Shown piece after piece: positions 1-8,197 of a DNA stretch of 28,618 bases. Position 1 is the stretch's first letter; each line of letters begins with the position of its first letter. The position numbers and the translations under genes are program-made. Origin of the DNA: a bacterium (GTDB lineage: Bacteria; Patescibacteriota; Minisyncoccia; Minisyncoccales; JAGLPU01); the NCBI GenBank assembly GCA_030594935.1, contig JAUVEE010000001.1:1-28618 (forward strand), given 5' to 3'. The notes under the pieces are model-generated. The model made no database searches and was not told where the DNA came from. It worked only from the letters and a program-made list of their open reading frames with translations.

Positions 1-1216
1 ATTCTTTGAGCTTTTCCTTTAATTCTACCATTTTCAATTCTCTGCCCACTGTCAGCTTATACCATTTATTTAACTCCTTTATCCTTTCTTGAAGCTCTTT
101 GGTTTTTTCTTCCAATTGGGTTGTTTTGGCATTCAGCCTCCCTAGCATCTGATTAAAAGACATTGCCAACTTTTCTATCTCATCTCCGGTTTTAACGACA
201 ATTTTAGTATCCGCGCTTCTTTTGACTCCTATTTCCGACACCTTTTTAGTCAATCTCTTCAAGGGAGTGGTAATCTTTCTGGATAAAGAAAAAGCAACCA
301 GGCCGACAAAGATAATAATCAATAATAAAAGCAGCATGAATTGATTCCTAATGCTTAGGGGCTCCGCTAAAATTTCCGGAAGAGACTGATTAGACACCAC
401 TATCCAATCCACTGTGTTCAAACAAGAATAAACAATAATTCTGTTTGGATTTTCCGAGGGATGAAAAATAACTCCCTGGGAATGTTGCTGTTTCAAAAGC
501 TCGGCGGACATTTTTTGTTCAATGTTCTGAAATTGCAAAATCAGTTCCTTTTCCGGATGAGTAACAAGAACTCCTTTTCTGTTAATGGTAAAAAAACTGC
601 TTGTTCCTTCCGTTCTTATTTGGTTAGTCAATTGAAGAATTCCTTCTAATTTTATATCTGCTTTAACAATAAAAGAAATTTTTCCCTGTTCGTCAAATAC
701 AGGCACGGCGATTATGACTACGGGCTCCTTAGTAGATTCGGATACAAAAACATCCGAAGAAAAGAAAGTTTCTCTTTCCCGCATAACTTTTTGAAAAAAG
801 GCTTGTTCGGAATAATCACGGCCAAGCTCAGCTTCTGTCAGCGGATAAATTGTTTCAACTACTCCTTTATTGTCTAAAACAGTAAACGTTTCAAAAGGAC
901 TCGCTTCAAAAACAGTGTCCAACCCATCGTAATAGATGGTATAATTTGCATAATAAGAATCGAGCAGCAGGTCTATTTTCTCCTTGTCAAAATCAACCAT
1001 TTCCGGAAGCGATGATAGTGATTCCAATGATTTTAGAATAGTCTCAAAATAAGTATCCATTTGCCAGCCTATCTGCCTGGTTTCGGAAATACTTTCTTCT
1101 AAAGCCGCTTCTTTAACAATATCAAAAATTTTGTTTACTATAAAAACACCGAAAGCAGTTATCGGAATCACGCTGACTAATAAAAAGCTTCCTATGATTT
1201 TTTTAAATAAACTCAT
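1..1216 (-). CDS. Cache/HAMP sensor protein, 3' end cut by window edge
   Basis: This frame runs off the left edge of the window, so only the first 405 codons are visible. It starts with a membrane helix (residues about 5-27, IIGSFLLVSVIPITAFGVFI). A large extracytoplasmic region of about 240 residues follows and looks like a double Cache ligand-sensing domain, with the typical stretch EPVVIIAVPVFDEQGKISF. A second helix (MLLLLLIIIFVGLVAFSLS) leads into a HAMP linker (KITTPLKRLTKKVSEIG) and then a coiled coil ending in KWYKLTVGRELKMVELK. That end resembles CPR sensors that continue into a histidine kinase, but the output domain is outside the window. The ATG overlaps the PolX stop as ATGA, so the two are probably translationally coupled. 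The ligand is unknown. Certain as a gene; the sensor class is fairly sure, the output type is a guess. Confidence 0.85.
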   Translation of the reverse strand, partial: MSLFKKIIGSFLLVSVIPITAFGVFIVNKIFDIVKEAALEESISETRQIGWQMDTYFETILKSLESLSSLPEMVDFDKEKIDLLLDSYYANYTIYYDGLDTVFEASPFETFTVLDNKGVVETIYPLTEAELGRDYSEQAFFQKVMRERETFFSSDVFVSESTKEPVVIIAVPVFDEQGKISFIVKADIKLEGILQLTNQIRTEGTSSFFTINRKGVLVTHPEKELILQFQNIEQKMSAELLKQQHSQGVIFHPSENPNRIIVYSCLNTVDWIVVSNQSLPEILAEPLSIRNQFMLLLLLIIIFVGLVAFSLSRKITTPLKRLTKKVSEIGVKRSADTKIVVKTGDEIEKLAMSFNQMLGRLNAKTTQLEEKTKELQERIKELNKWYKLTVGRELKMVELKEKLKE

Positions 1217-2940
1217 AGTTTAAGAATTTTCAATAACTTGTTCAAAGAATAGGTGTTAATTATATCTTTTTTCTCTACCCAGCCGCGCCGCGCCTGCATA
1301 ACGCCAAACTTCATAAATTGCAAATGGTCTATTTCGTGAGAATCAGTGTTAATCGCCATTTTAATCCCCGCTTCTTTGGTTTTTTTAACCATGATGTCGT
1401 TTAAATCCAATCTTCTCGGCTGGGCGTTGATTTCTAAAATAGTATTGGTTTCTCTGGCCACCCGCAAAATTTTATCAAAATCTATTTGATACCCCTCCCT
1501 CAACCTTAATATTCTTCCCGTGGGATGGACAATGATTTTCACCTGCGGATTTCTCATCGCCTTAATTATTCTCCGAGTCATTTCTTCTTTGGACATTCTA
1601 AAACTGGAGTGAACTCCGGCGGCCACGTAATCTAACTTTTTTAAAGCTTCATCCCTAATATCAATTGTTCCGTTTTTTAAAATATTTGTTTCCGCTCCCT
1701 GCAACAATCTGAATTTTAAGTTTCTCTTTTTAAACCTTGCGTTTAAACTGTTTATTTCCTTTCTCTGCTGAGCCAATTGGTTTTCGTCCAGCCCGTTTTC
1801 AATTTGTAAAAATTTTGTATGGTCTGTAATCCCTAAATAATCATACCCTTTCATTATCGCTACCGCCGCCATTTCTTTAATTGAATCTCTGCCTCCGTCC
1901 CAATCAGTATGACAATGCAAATCTCCTTTAATGTCTTTTAGCTCTACCAGCTTAGGCAAGCTTCCTTTGCAAGCGGCTTCAATTTCGCCTCGGTTTTCTC
2001 TTAGCTCGGCCGGAATATAGTCTAACCCCAGGCTTTGATAAACTTCTCTTTCTGTTTTTCCGGCGATCATTCTTCTGCCGGAAAAAACGCCATATTCATT
2101 AAGCTTTAGTTTTTTGCTCTGGGCAATTTTCCGAACAGCGATATTATGCTCTTTAGAACCGGTAAAATACTGCAAAGCAGAACCGTAGCTTTTTTCCGGA
2201 ACTACCCTTAAATCCACGTCAAAATCTTGTTCCAGTCTTATTGACGACTTGGTTTTTCCTTGGGCCCAAATTTTTGTTACTCCGGGAAGAGAAACAAAAA
2301 AATCCATTATTGCTTTTGGTTTTTTCGACACTACTAAAAAATCAACGTCTCCAATAGTATCTTTTTTTCTGCGGGCTGAACCGGCCAGAGAAACTTTTTC
2401 AGCCTCTGGCAATTCTTTTAGGCCGTTTTCAATCCTTATGATTGTTAACAGCGCATCCCCTAAAAGAAACCTGCCTTTGCTTTTCTCCAAGAAAGCAATT
2501 CCCGCTAAAATATTCTTGGCCGTTTTTTCGCCGAAACCGGGCAAAGAAGCGATTTTATGAGACTTGGCCGCGATAGTCAAATCTCTCAGATTTTTAACTC
2601 CCAATTTTTGGTATAAGACTTTAACCATTTTGGGTCCCAGTCCTTCCACCGCTGTTAGTTCCTCTATTTCAACCGGCACCTTCTTTCTTAACTTTTCATA
2701 ATATTTAATCTCTCCTTTATTAAGATATTCTTCTATTTTTTGAGCAATGCTTTTTCCTATGCCCGGCATTTTTTCCAAAGCAGCTGTTCCGCCTTCTTGA
2801 TAAATTTGAGCGATGTCTTCTTCTAAATTCTCTAAAACCAAACCTGCCTTTTTATAAGCCAAGGGCTTAAAAACCGCTTCTTCCATTTCTAGAAAACCGG
2901 CTATTTTATAAAAAATTTGGGCAAGCTCTTGGTTTTTCAT
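1213..2940 (-). CDS. polX: DNA polymerase/3'-5' exonuclease PolX (with PHP domain)
   Basis: A 575-residue protein, the usual length for bacterial PolX (about 570). Residues 1-150 carry the lyase-like domain with helix-hairpin-helix elements (KMPGIGKSIAQKI near 58, AVEGLGPKMVKVLY near 97, SLPGFGEKTAKNI near 132). The polymerase palm has GSARRKKDTIGDVDFLVV with Asp198 and Asp200, and a third acidic site at Asp241/Asp243 (DFDVDLRVV). From about residue 337 there is a complete PHP domain: DLHCHTDWDGG (His342, His344), GITDHT, AGVHSS (His443), VHPTGR (His472) and NTDSHE (Asp533, His535). Known bacterial PolX enzymes fill short gaps and use the PHP domain for 3'-5' exonuclease and AP-site cleavage. 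All catalytic residues are present, so it should be active in base excision repair. It shares an apparent operon with endonuclease Q, about 6 kb upstream. Confidence 0.95.
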   Translation of the reverse strand: MKNQELAQIFYKIAGFLEMEEAVFKPLAYKKAGLVLENLEEDIAQIYQEGGTAALEKMPGIGKSIAQKIEEYLNKGEIKYYEKLRKKVPVEIEELTAVEGLGPKMVKVLYQKLGVKNLRDLTIAAKSHKIASLPGFGEKTAKNILAGIAFLEKSKGRFLLGDALLTIIRIENGLKELPEAEKVSLAGSARRKKDTIGDVDFLVVSKKPKAIMDFFVSLPGVTKIWAQGKTKSSIRLEQDFDVDLRVVPEKSYGSALQYFTGSKEHNIAVRKIAQSKKLKLNEYGVFSGRRMIAGKTEREVYQSLGLDYIPAELRENRGEIEAACKGSLPKLVELKDIKGDLHCHTDWDGGRDSIKEMAAVAIMKGYDYLGITDHTKFLQIENGLDENQLAQQRKEINSLNARFKKRNLKFRLLQGAETNILKNGTIDIRDEALKKLDYVAAGVHSSFRMSKEEMTRRIIKAMRNPQVKIIVHPTGRILRLREGYQIDFDKILRVARETNTILEINAQPRRLDLNDIMVKKTKEAGIKMAINTDSHEIDHLQFMKFGVMQARRGWVEKKDIINTYSLNKLLKILKL

Positions 2941-2946
2941 AATTGA

Positions 2947-3783
2947 TTATTTTAAAGCAATATCGTGCTTAGCTGCTCCTTGAACATAATGTTTTTGGAT
3001 TTCAGTTATGGTTAAAACATCATCGTAAATTTGAACATTGTCTATTACGCCCTCAAATCCTCCGCCGGTTTCTGTGTGGGGCATCGCAGATAAATAGAAC
3101 CTATTCCCCCAATTATTATGCGAGGCAACATTTTCATCAACTTTTTTTTCTCCGTTAATCCATACTTCAAATTTTCCATCATGCCACTGCCAAACAACAA
3201 AATACCATTGATCCTCTTTGTAGTCGGAAGATGAAAGCACTGTATAAATATGACAAGCGCAGTCTGATTCTCTTAGTTCGGCTACTAATCTTCCATCCCC
3301 CCATTCTAACAATCCGCTGTTGCAGCCAGGAAGTCCGAAAATATATCTCCAATCCTGAAATTTCTTGGTTGTTGTTTTGAACCAGCCAGTAAAACAAACA
3401 TTCCCATCTGTTCCAAAATCCAGAAGATTTGACGATCCTGAAACAGGTATTCTGACATAATTATTAATTCCGTCAAAAGCCAAAGCCTTGCCAAACATTC
3501 CTTCGTCTGTCCAGCCGGAAACAGCAAAATCAACTAAATTTCCGTGATTATCATTGCCCGAACTATCTCTAGTAGGGTCAGCTTCATCATCAAGTCTCCA
3601 CTCGCCCACTAAACTAAGCCCCAAGCTTGATCTCACTTGTTGCGAAAAATGTTGAGCCCTGGCAATATCAGCCTGGTCTTTGGCTCCTTCGAGACTAACC
3701 AAAACAATACTGCTTAATAGCCCGATAATAGCTATTACCACTAAAAGTTCTATCAGGGTAAATGCATTTTTAGACATAATCAT
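2947..3783 (-). CDS. LamG-domain pseudopilin A
   Basis: A 278-residue secreted or surface protein. The N-terminus has a type III prepilin signal, KNA then FTLIELLVVIAIIGLLSS, with Phe after the predicted cleavage and Glu at +5; Ala replaces the usual Gly before the cut. A short linker helix follows (about residues 28-55), then GEWRLDD and a concanavalin-like LamG domain (about 60-265) with SSGNDNHG and DNVQIYDDVL. The tail EIQKHYVQGAAKHDIALK is shared with the two other LamG pilins in this window. The annotated ATG overlaps the upstream MFS stop as ATGA; the second Met (3777) is equally possible. It lies 6 bases before PolX. The family is expected to be assembled by type IV pilus or pseudopilus machinery, with LamG binding glycans or proteins; the ligand is unknown. 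Confidence 0.88.
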   Translation of the reverse strand: MIMSKNAFTLIELLVVIAIIGLLSSIVLVSLEGAKDQADIARAQHFSQQVRSSLGLSLVGEWRLDDEADPTRDSSGNDNHGNLVDFAVSGWTDEGMFGKALAFDGINNYVRIPVSGSSNLLDFGTDGNVCFTGWFKTTTKKFQDWRYIFGLPGCNSGLLEWGDGRLVAELRESDCACHIYTVLSSSDYKEDQWYFVVWQWHDGKFEVWINGEKKVDENVASHNNWGNRFYLSAMPHTETGGGFEGVIDNVQIYDDVLTITEIQKHYVQGAAKHDIALK

Positions 3784-4421
3784 TCTTCTTTTTCTTCTTC
3801 AAAAATTTCTTCAAAGTCCATGTTAAGGCCATTGTCAAAAACTCCTTTGATGTCGTCTTTCAAGCACAAAAGCAAGAAAACGCTCGTCATGCCCAATAAA
3901 GACACTGCCACGAAAACAGCCTGAAAGCCAAACTGAGTAACCGCCCAGCCGCCTAATGCTCCGGAGACTCCCATGCCAATGCCGACTGAAGTGGCATCAA
4001 GCCCCCATTCTGTCGATTCCCTGCCTTTGTCTATATGACGGGTAAAAATAGCTGACCAGCCAGCCAAAGATATCGCCATTGCCAAAGCATGGATCGCTTG
4101 AATAAGATAGATGTGCCAAGGAACTTGAGCAAAAATAAAGCCAAGAGGAGTAAGGGCGGCGAGAAAAAGGCCGGTAGTCAAAAATAAATAGTCGTCTTTT
4201 TCCGTGGGATGGCGGTCCAGAAATATTCCAATGGGAATTCTGAAAACAGATCTTAAAATCCAGTAAACAGCGGCGGCCATTCCGGCCACGAAAACTGTTC
4301 CGCCGTCAATTTTTTGAATAATAAAAATTGAGAAAATAGGCATGATTAATCCCCAGCCGGCCCAAAAGGTCAAATCGCTTAAAACTAAATATTTAACAAT
4401 GCGGTTAGGTTGAAATCCCAT
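3780..4421 (-). CDS. Half-size MFS-type membrane protein
   Basis: 213 residues with about six membrane helices, half of the twelve usual for Major Facilitator Superfamily transporters. The loop after the third helix reads RIPIGIFLDRHPTEKDDY, a degenerate form of MFS motif A between helices 2 and 3. A second basic loop (TRHIDKGRES) resembles the equivalent loop of other MFS halves. The C-terminus is strongly acidic (DFEEIFEEEKEE). The stop is clean and overlaps the next gene by four bases, and only 5 bases separate its start from the previous gene. It therefore does not look like a frameshifted fragment of a longer gene. A homodimer or a non-transport role are both possible. The fold assignment is reasonable; substrate and function are unknown. 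Confidence 0.75.
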   Translation of the reverse strand: MGFQPNRIVKYLVLSDLTFWAGWGLIMPIFSIFIIQKIDGGTVFVAGMAAAVYWILRSVFRIPIGIFLDRHPTEKDDYLFLTTGLFLAALTPLGFIFAQVPWHIYLIQAIHALAMAISLAGWSAIFTRHIDKGRESTEWGLDATSVGIGMGVSGALGGWAVTQFGFQAVFVAVSLLGMTSVFLLLCLKDDIKGVFDNGLNMDFEEIFEEEKEE

Positions 4422-4426
4422 AAAAA

Positions 4427-5404
4427 TTATCTGCGATTATTTTTAAATAAAGTATTTTTTAATAATTCCAAGCCGGCATGGAACAAAACTATTATACCGG
4501 TCAAAGCAATGATCAACTCCGCTCCTCTGATAGTCATAGTAAAAGCGGCGGCCACTCCTGTTTTTAAGCCAAAACTGTTAAAAGCAAAGATTTGAATTAA
4601 TTCATGGCTTCCTAAAGAAGCGGGAATAGGAATCATCACCGCTAAATAAGAAAAGCCTAGAAGAGATAAAGCCGGCAAAAAACTGAGGCCTTTGACTAAA
4701 AATAATACCAAAAGCCAAGTTCGCAAAAGCATAACCCCTCCCCTCAAAAAAGAAAACATCAACCCTTTCCAGACAGGAAGCTTGTTGAGTTTGAAGTAAT
4801 CAAAAATCTCTTTTTCCATTTCCACAGCCTGGCCGTTATTTACTTTCAAAAGGTTTTTGACCACACTTTGTTTTTTAAAAGTCTTAAAATAGAAAAAAGA
4901 TATCGCTATGATAAAAAACAAGAATGTTACTCCTAAGATTACAGCCAAGTTTCTCGGAGGAGAGCCTATTTTAAAAAGAAAAAAACCGAGGCCGAAAAAG
5001 ATAACCACCAGATTAACCGTCCATTCTAAAATTCTGTCTATAACCACTGAAGCCATTCCCTTAGACCAAGGAACATCGTTTTTTCTTTTTAAAAAATAAC
5101 TGCGAAAAACCTCGCCGCCGAAAACTATCATCGGGAAAAGATACATCATGGAAAAACCAAGCAGATAGGGTTTAAAAAGCCCTCTAAAGGGTATCTCTAT
5201 TCCTCTGCTTTTTAAAATGTCTTTCCATTTCCAAGTCCCTATTACGGCCATTAAAAGCGTCAACCCTAAGATCACCACTGCTTGCCAGCCAGTGAAGTCT
5301 AGGAAACCCTCTTTAATTTCTTCCCAACCGATAACCTTGGCAATTTCGATAAAAAGCCCGACACCAGCCAAAAGCAAAATTAGGAAAAGAATAATTTTCT
5401 TCAT
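4427..5404 (-). CDS. Flippase-like / LPG synthase transmembrane domain protein (UPF0104)
   Basis: 325 residues with about eight hydrophobic helices, matching the lysylphosphatidylglycerol synthase transmembrane family (also called flippase-like domain). Typical features are the N-terminal helix followed by GWQAVVILGLTLLMAVIGTWKWKDIL, the conserved segment MMYLFPMIVFGGEVFRSYFLKRK, an early VVIDRILEW, and a late AVMIPIPASLGSHELIQIFAFNSFG. Soluble catalytic domains of the MprF type are absent, so this is the stand-alone membrane module. Such modules are thought to move lipids or lipid-linked sugars across the cytoplasmic membrane. It is followed after 5 bases by the half-size MFS gene and preceded by DUF72, all in one direction. 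Substrate cannot be told from the sequence. Confidence 0.85.
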   Translation of the reverse strand: MKKIILFLILLLAGVGLFIEIAKVIGWEEIKEGFLDFTGWQAVVILGLTLLMAVIGTWKWKDILKSRGIEIPFRGLFKPYLLGFSMMYLFPMIVFGGEVFRSYFLKRKNDVPWSKGMASVVIDRILEWTVNLVVIFFGLGFFLFKIGSPPRNLAVILGVTFLFFIIAISFFYFKTFKKQSVVKNLLKVNNGQAVEMEKEIFDYFKLNKLPVWKGLMFSFLRGGVMLLRTWLLVLFLVKGLSFLPALSLLGFSYLAVMIPIPASLGSHELIQIFAFNSFGLKTGVAAAFTMTIRGAELIIALTGIIVLFHAGLELLKNTLFKNNRR

Positions 5405-5441
5405 TGTCTTAAATTATACTCTATTTTGCTGAATTTTAAAA

Positions 5442-6158
5442 TTATTGTTCACAAAATCTAATTAATTCTTGGGCATTAACAATAGCGTAGCCTTGAGCAT
5501 CGTTATTAAAATAAACATAAACGTCTTTGCCTGTTGCCTGCCATTTCCTTATCTTGCCGGCTAATTTGCTTAATTCCTCTGTTGAATATTTTGAAGCAAA
5601 TAAAACTTGGGAGCCATGTTCTCTCAGATAAACAAAGTCAGATGTAATTGCTTCTACCTTGGGATAGGAGGGAGAATCGGCAATAACCCAGGCAGAATTA
5701 TGCTTCTCCAGCAAGCGATAAATCTCTTTGTTTGCCCATGATTCGTGCCGAAATTCAAAAGCTCCCCGGGCAAACCGCAGAAACTCCTCTAGCCTTTCTT
5801 TATTCTCCGCTGTCGCCCGGAAAGACGCTGGAAATTGAAACAAAACCGGGCCTAGTTTTTCTTTAAGATTTGAAGCATTATTAGTAAATTGCTGCCAAGC
5901 GCTTTCCACTTCTTTGAGTCTTTTAACGTGGGTAATGAAGCGGGAAGCTTTGAGAGAAAACAAAAACCCCTTCGGGGTCTGTTGATACCAATTATTATAA
6001 GTCGCTGGTGAAGGCAGATGATAAAAAGAATAATTTACTTCTGTTGTTTTGAATTGTCGGGAATAATATTTCAGCTTGTCTTTGTCCGGTAAACCAGCCG
6101 GATAAAAAACATCATTCCAGTGTTGATAAGCCCAGCCTGATGTTCCGATATAGAGCAT
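5442..6158 (-). CDS. DUF72 (YecE-like) family protein
   Basis: 238 residues when started at the ATG whose first base is 6158, giving MLYIGTSGWAYQHW, the standard beginning of DUF72 proteins. The open frame extends 30 codons further into the TyrRS gene, but those residues (MRRLEAGYRF...) have no counterpart in the family, so I reject the longer start. The chosen ATG overlaps the TyrRS stop as TAATG. Family hallmarks in order are FYHLPSPATYNNWY, PKGFLFSLKASRFITH, LGPVLFQFPASF, FEFRHESW and YVYFNNDAQGYA. DUF72 proteins are predicted TIM-barrel enzymes related to the xylose isomerase-like fold; no reaction is established that I can name. It is soluble and has no signal peptide. Placement after TyrRS suggests co-transcription only. 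Confidence 0.9.
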   Translation of the reverse strand: MLYIGTSGWAYQHWNDVFYPAGLPDKDKLKYYSRQFKTTEVNYSFYHLPSPATYNNWYQQTPKGFLFSLKASRFITHVKRLKEVESAWQQFTNNASNLKEKLGPVLFQFPASFRATAENKERLEEFLRFARGAFEFRHESWANKEIYRLLEKHNSAWVIADSPSYPKVEAITSDFVYLREHGSQVLFASKYSTEELSKLAGKIRKWQATGKDVYVYFNNDAQGYAIVNAQELIRFCEQ

Positions 6159-7333
6159 TAAACTCTTTCTATTTTTACAAATCTTCTTTTGCCCACCTGG
6201 ATAATCGTTTCCGGCTTTAAAGCGATATCCTGCTTCCAGTCTTCGCAAATCTTGTCGTTGATCCTTACTCCTTTTTGCGCAACCAATCTTTTTCCCTCTG
6301 ATTTTGAAGAAGCCAGCCCGGCAGCTTTTAATAAATCAAGAATATTGAGCTTGGACTGAGAAGTTTTAAAAACCGGCATTTGTTCAGGAATCTTTTTTTC
6401 TTGAAAAACTCTGGCAAATGCCTGAGCCGCTTTTTCAGCCGCGCGCTCTCCATGGTATAAGCTGACGATCTTTTTAGCTAATCTGGCTTTAGTGTCTCTG
6501 GGATTTCCTGCTCCTGTTTCTTCTAAGGGCAGGAAGCCGGCCATTTCAAAATATTGCGGCATTTGTTCGTCCTTCATTGACATTACTTTTCCGTACATGT
6601 CTTCCGGCTTATCAATAATATTAATAACATTGCCCCAGCTGGTTGACATCTTCCGGCCATCCAGCCCGTCAAGCATTTTTAAGGTTATGATATCTTGAGT
6701 CTTTTGCTTATATATTTTTTGTATCTCCCGGCCAACTTCCAAGTTAAACAACTGATCAGAACCTCCCAGTTCAACATCCGCTTTTACAGCCACTGAATCA
6801 TATCCTTGGAACAAAGGATAAAATAATTCATGAAGGCCAATAGGCTTGTTTTGCTCCCAGCGCTCTTTAAAATTTCTCCGTTGAATCATCTGTTGAGCGG
6901 TAAAATTCATTGACAGTTTTATTAGATCTTTAACGCTTAATTTAGCCAGCCATTCACTGTTATAATGCAGCTCTACTTTATCCATATCCAGAATCTTGCC
7001 GATTTGCTTAACATAGTCTTTCATATTCTTTTTAATCTCCTGGCCGGTTAAGACCGGGCGCAAAGACTGTTTGTCGGAAGCATCTCCAATGCGAGCAGTG
7101 AAGTCTCCGATAAGCAAAACAATCTGGTGCCCCATCTCTTGGAACGCCCTTAGCTTCCAAAGCGGCAAAGCCCGGCCGATATGAATTTTAGGTCCGGTAG
7201 GATCAATCCCGTGCTTAATCCTTAGTTTCTTGCCTGACTTTAATTTCTTTATCAGGCTATCTTTGAGCGAAATTTCTTCCACTCCCCTTGTCAACAGCTC
7301 TTCTATTTTTTTTGGGTCAGTATTTATTTTCAT
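6158..7333 (-). CDS. tyrS: Tyrosyl-tRNA synthetase
   Basis: 391 residues. It charges tRNA-Tyr with tyrosine in the cytoplasm. The class I signature HIGR is at residues 51-54 (PTGPKIHIGRALPLWKL) and the KMSKS loop appears as KMSTS at 228-232. Other supporting segments are LLIGDFTARIGD, GYDSVAVKADVELGGSDQLFN (tyrosine and adenylate pocket) and a C-terminal S4 RNA-binding domain from about 328 to the end (LVAQKGVRIND, KPETIIQVGKRRFVKI). The HIGR/KMSTS combination and length fit the TyrZ-like branch of bacterial TyrRS rather than the E. coli TyrS type. The ATG at 7333 gives a normal N-terminus. It lies 12 bases downstream of a LamG pilin gene, an unusual operon partner. Confidence 0.95.
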   Translation of the reverse strand: MKINTDPKKIEELLTRGVEEISLKDSLIKKLKSGKKLRIKHGIDPTGPKIHIGRALPLWKLRAFQEMGHQIVLLIGDFTARIGDASDKQSLRPVLTGQEIKKNMKDYVKQIGKILDMDKVELHYNSEWLAKLSVKDLIKLSMNFTAQQMIQRRNFKERWEQNKPIGLHELFYPLFQGYDSVAVKADVELGGSDQLFNLEVGREIQKIYKQKTQDIITLKMLDGLDGRKMSTSWGNVINIIDKPEDMYGKVMSMKDEQMPQYFEMAGFLPLEETGAGNPRDTKARLAKKIVSLYHGERAAEKAAQAFARVFQEKKIPEQMPVFKTSQSKLNILDLLKAAGLASSKSEGKRLVAQKGVRINDKICEDWKQDIALKPETIIQVGKRRFVKIERV

Positions 7334-7345
7334 ATTAATTTTATC

Positions 7346-8197
7346 CTAATACTTTATAGGAAAAAAGACAATTCCATGTTCATCTGCTCCTTGAGAATAT
7401 CGCTGCTGGATTTCAGCCGAGGATAAGGACTGATTAAAAATTTGAAGTTCATCGATTATGCCGTTAAAATATGCTCCACTTCCTAAATTTGTGCTATCAA
7501 CGGATCCAAACGCATAGTATAAACCATACCCAGCCTCCCAAGGAGCAGCCCTATCACCATTTACATCGCCAGAAGACTCAACTCCATTTAAAAAACCATC
7601 AAAATTTTGCGTTTTTTTATCATATCTCAAAACAGCATAATTCCAAATCTCAAAATCCACGATTCCCAGAGACACTGAACTCAAACCCCACACCCTTACT
7701 CTTACTTCTCCCGTGCTTAATATCTCTATTTGACTATCGTGCCATCCTGAATTAATTGAAGCCTGACCTAACTCACTTACGATAACTCCTGCTCCGCTTG
7801 CTTTAAACCATACCCCAATTGTAACTGTTTCGTCAGAAAACCGACTCACCATATTAGGGGTGATAACATAGTCATCTGTCCCATTGAATAAACCAGCGCC
7901 GTCATACATTCCATCTGTTGTCCAGTGAGTCCCGCCAACCCCTGTTCCGCTCCAATCGCCATCATTTCCATAACCGGAACTGTCAACAGCTGAATTACCG
8001 GCGCCGTCATTAAGCCTCCATTCCCCTATTAAATCAGCTCCCAAACTTACTCTGACTGCATGGGAAAATTCTATTGCTTTCTTCTGTTCCGCTTGTTCTT
8101 TGGCTCCCTCCATGCCGGCCAAAACAATACTGGATAATAGTCCAATAACAGATATTACTACTAATAATTCAATTAAAGTAAAGGCTTTAGAATTCAT
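7346..8197 (-). CDS. LamG-domain pseudopilin B
   Basis: 283 residues, closely related to the gene just upstream. Prepilin signal SKA then FTLIELLVVISVIGLLSS at the N-terminus with Glu at +5, a short helix (EGAKEQAEQKKAIEFSHAV), then GEWRLNDGAGN and a LamG domain to about residue 265. It ends EIQQRYSQGADEHGIVFFPIKY, slightly longer than its relatives. Residues 49-110 differ from residues 52-113 of the upstream paralogue at only 3 of 62 positions, while the middle part (about 111-250) is largely unrelated in sequence. The start overlaps the upstream stop as ATGA. It is expected to be cleaved by a prepilin peptidase and displayed on or through the cell surface; no such peptidase gene is visible in this window. 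Confidence 0.88.
   Translation of the reverse strand: MNSKAFTLIELLVVISVIGLLSSIVLAGMEGAKEQAEQKKAIEFSHAVRVSLGADLIGEWRLNDGAGNSAVDSSGYGNDGDWSGTGVGGTHWTTDGMYDGAGLFNGTDDYVITPNMVSRFSDETVTIGVWFKASGAGVIVSELGQASINSGWHDSQIEILSTGEVRVRVWGLSSVSLGIVDFEIWNYAVLRYDKKTQNFDGFLNGVESSGDVNGDRAAPWEAGYGLYYAFGSVDSTNLGSGAYFNGIIDELQIFNQSLSSAEIQQRYSQGADEHGIVFFPIKY
7868..8053 (-). repeat. Pilin duplication unit, copy in pilin B
   Basis: This 186-base in-frame segment encodes residues 49-110 of pilin B. It matches 8689-8874 in pilin C. By hand I count about 21 base differences (roughly 89% identity) but only 3 amino-acid changes, so most differences are silent. The similarity stops abruptly at the LamG core. Confidence 0.85.

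Noticed and set aside
3780..4421. Half MFS as a frameshifted remnant
   Set aside because: Neighbouring genes abut both ends within 5 bases, leaving no room for the missing half.
6159..6248. Longer DUF72 start extending 30 codons into tyrS
   Set aside because: The extra residues have no family counterpart and the ATG at 6158 gives the standard MLYIGTSGWAY start in a TAATG overlap with tyrS.
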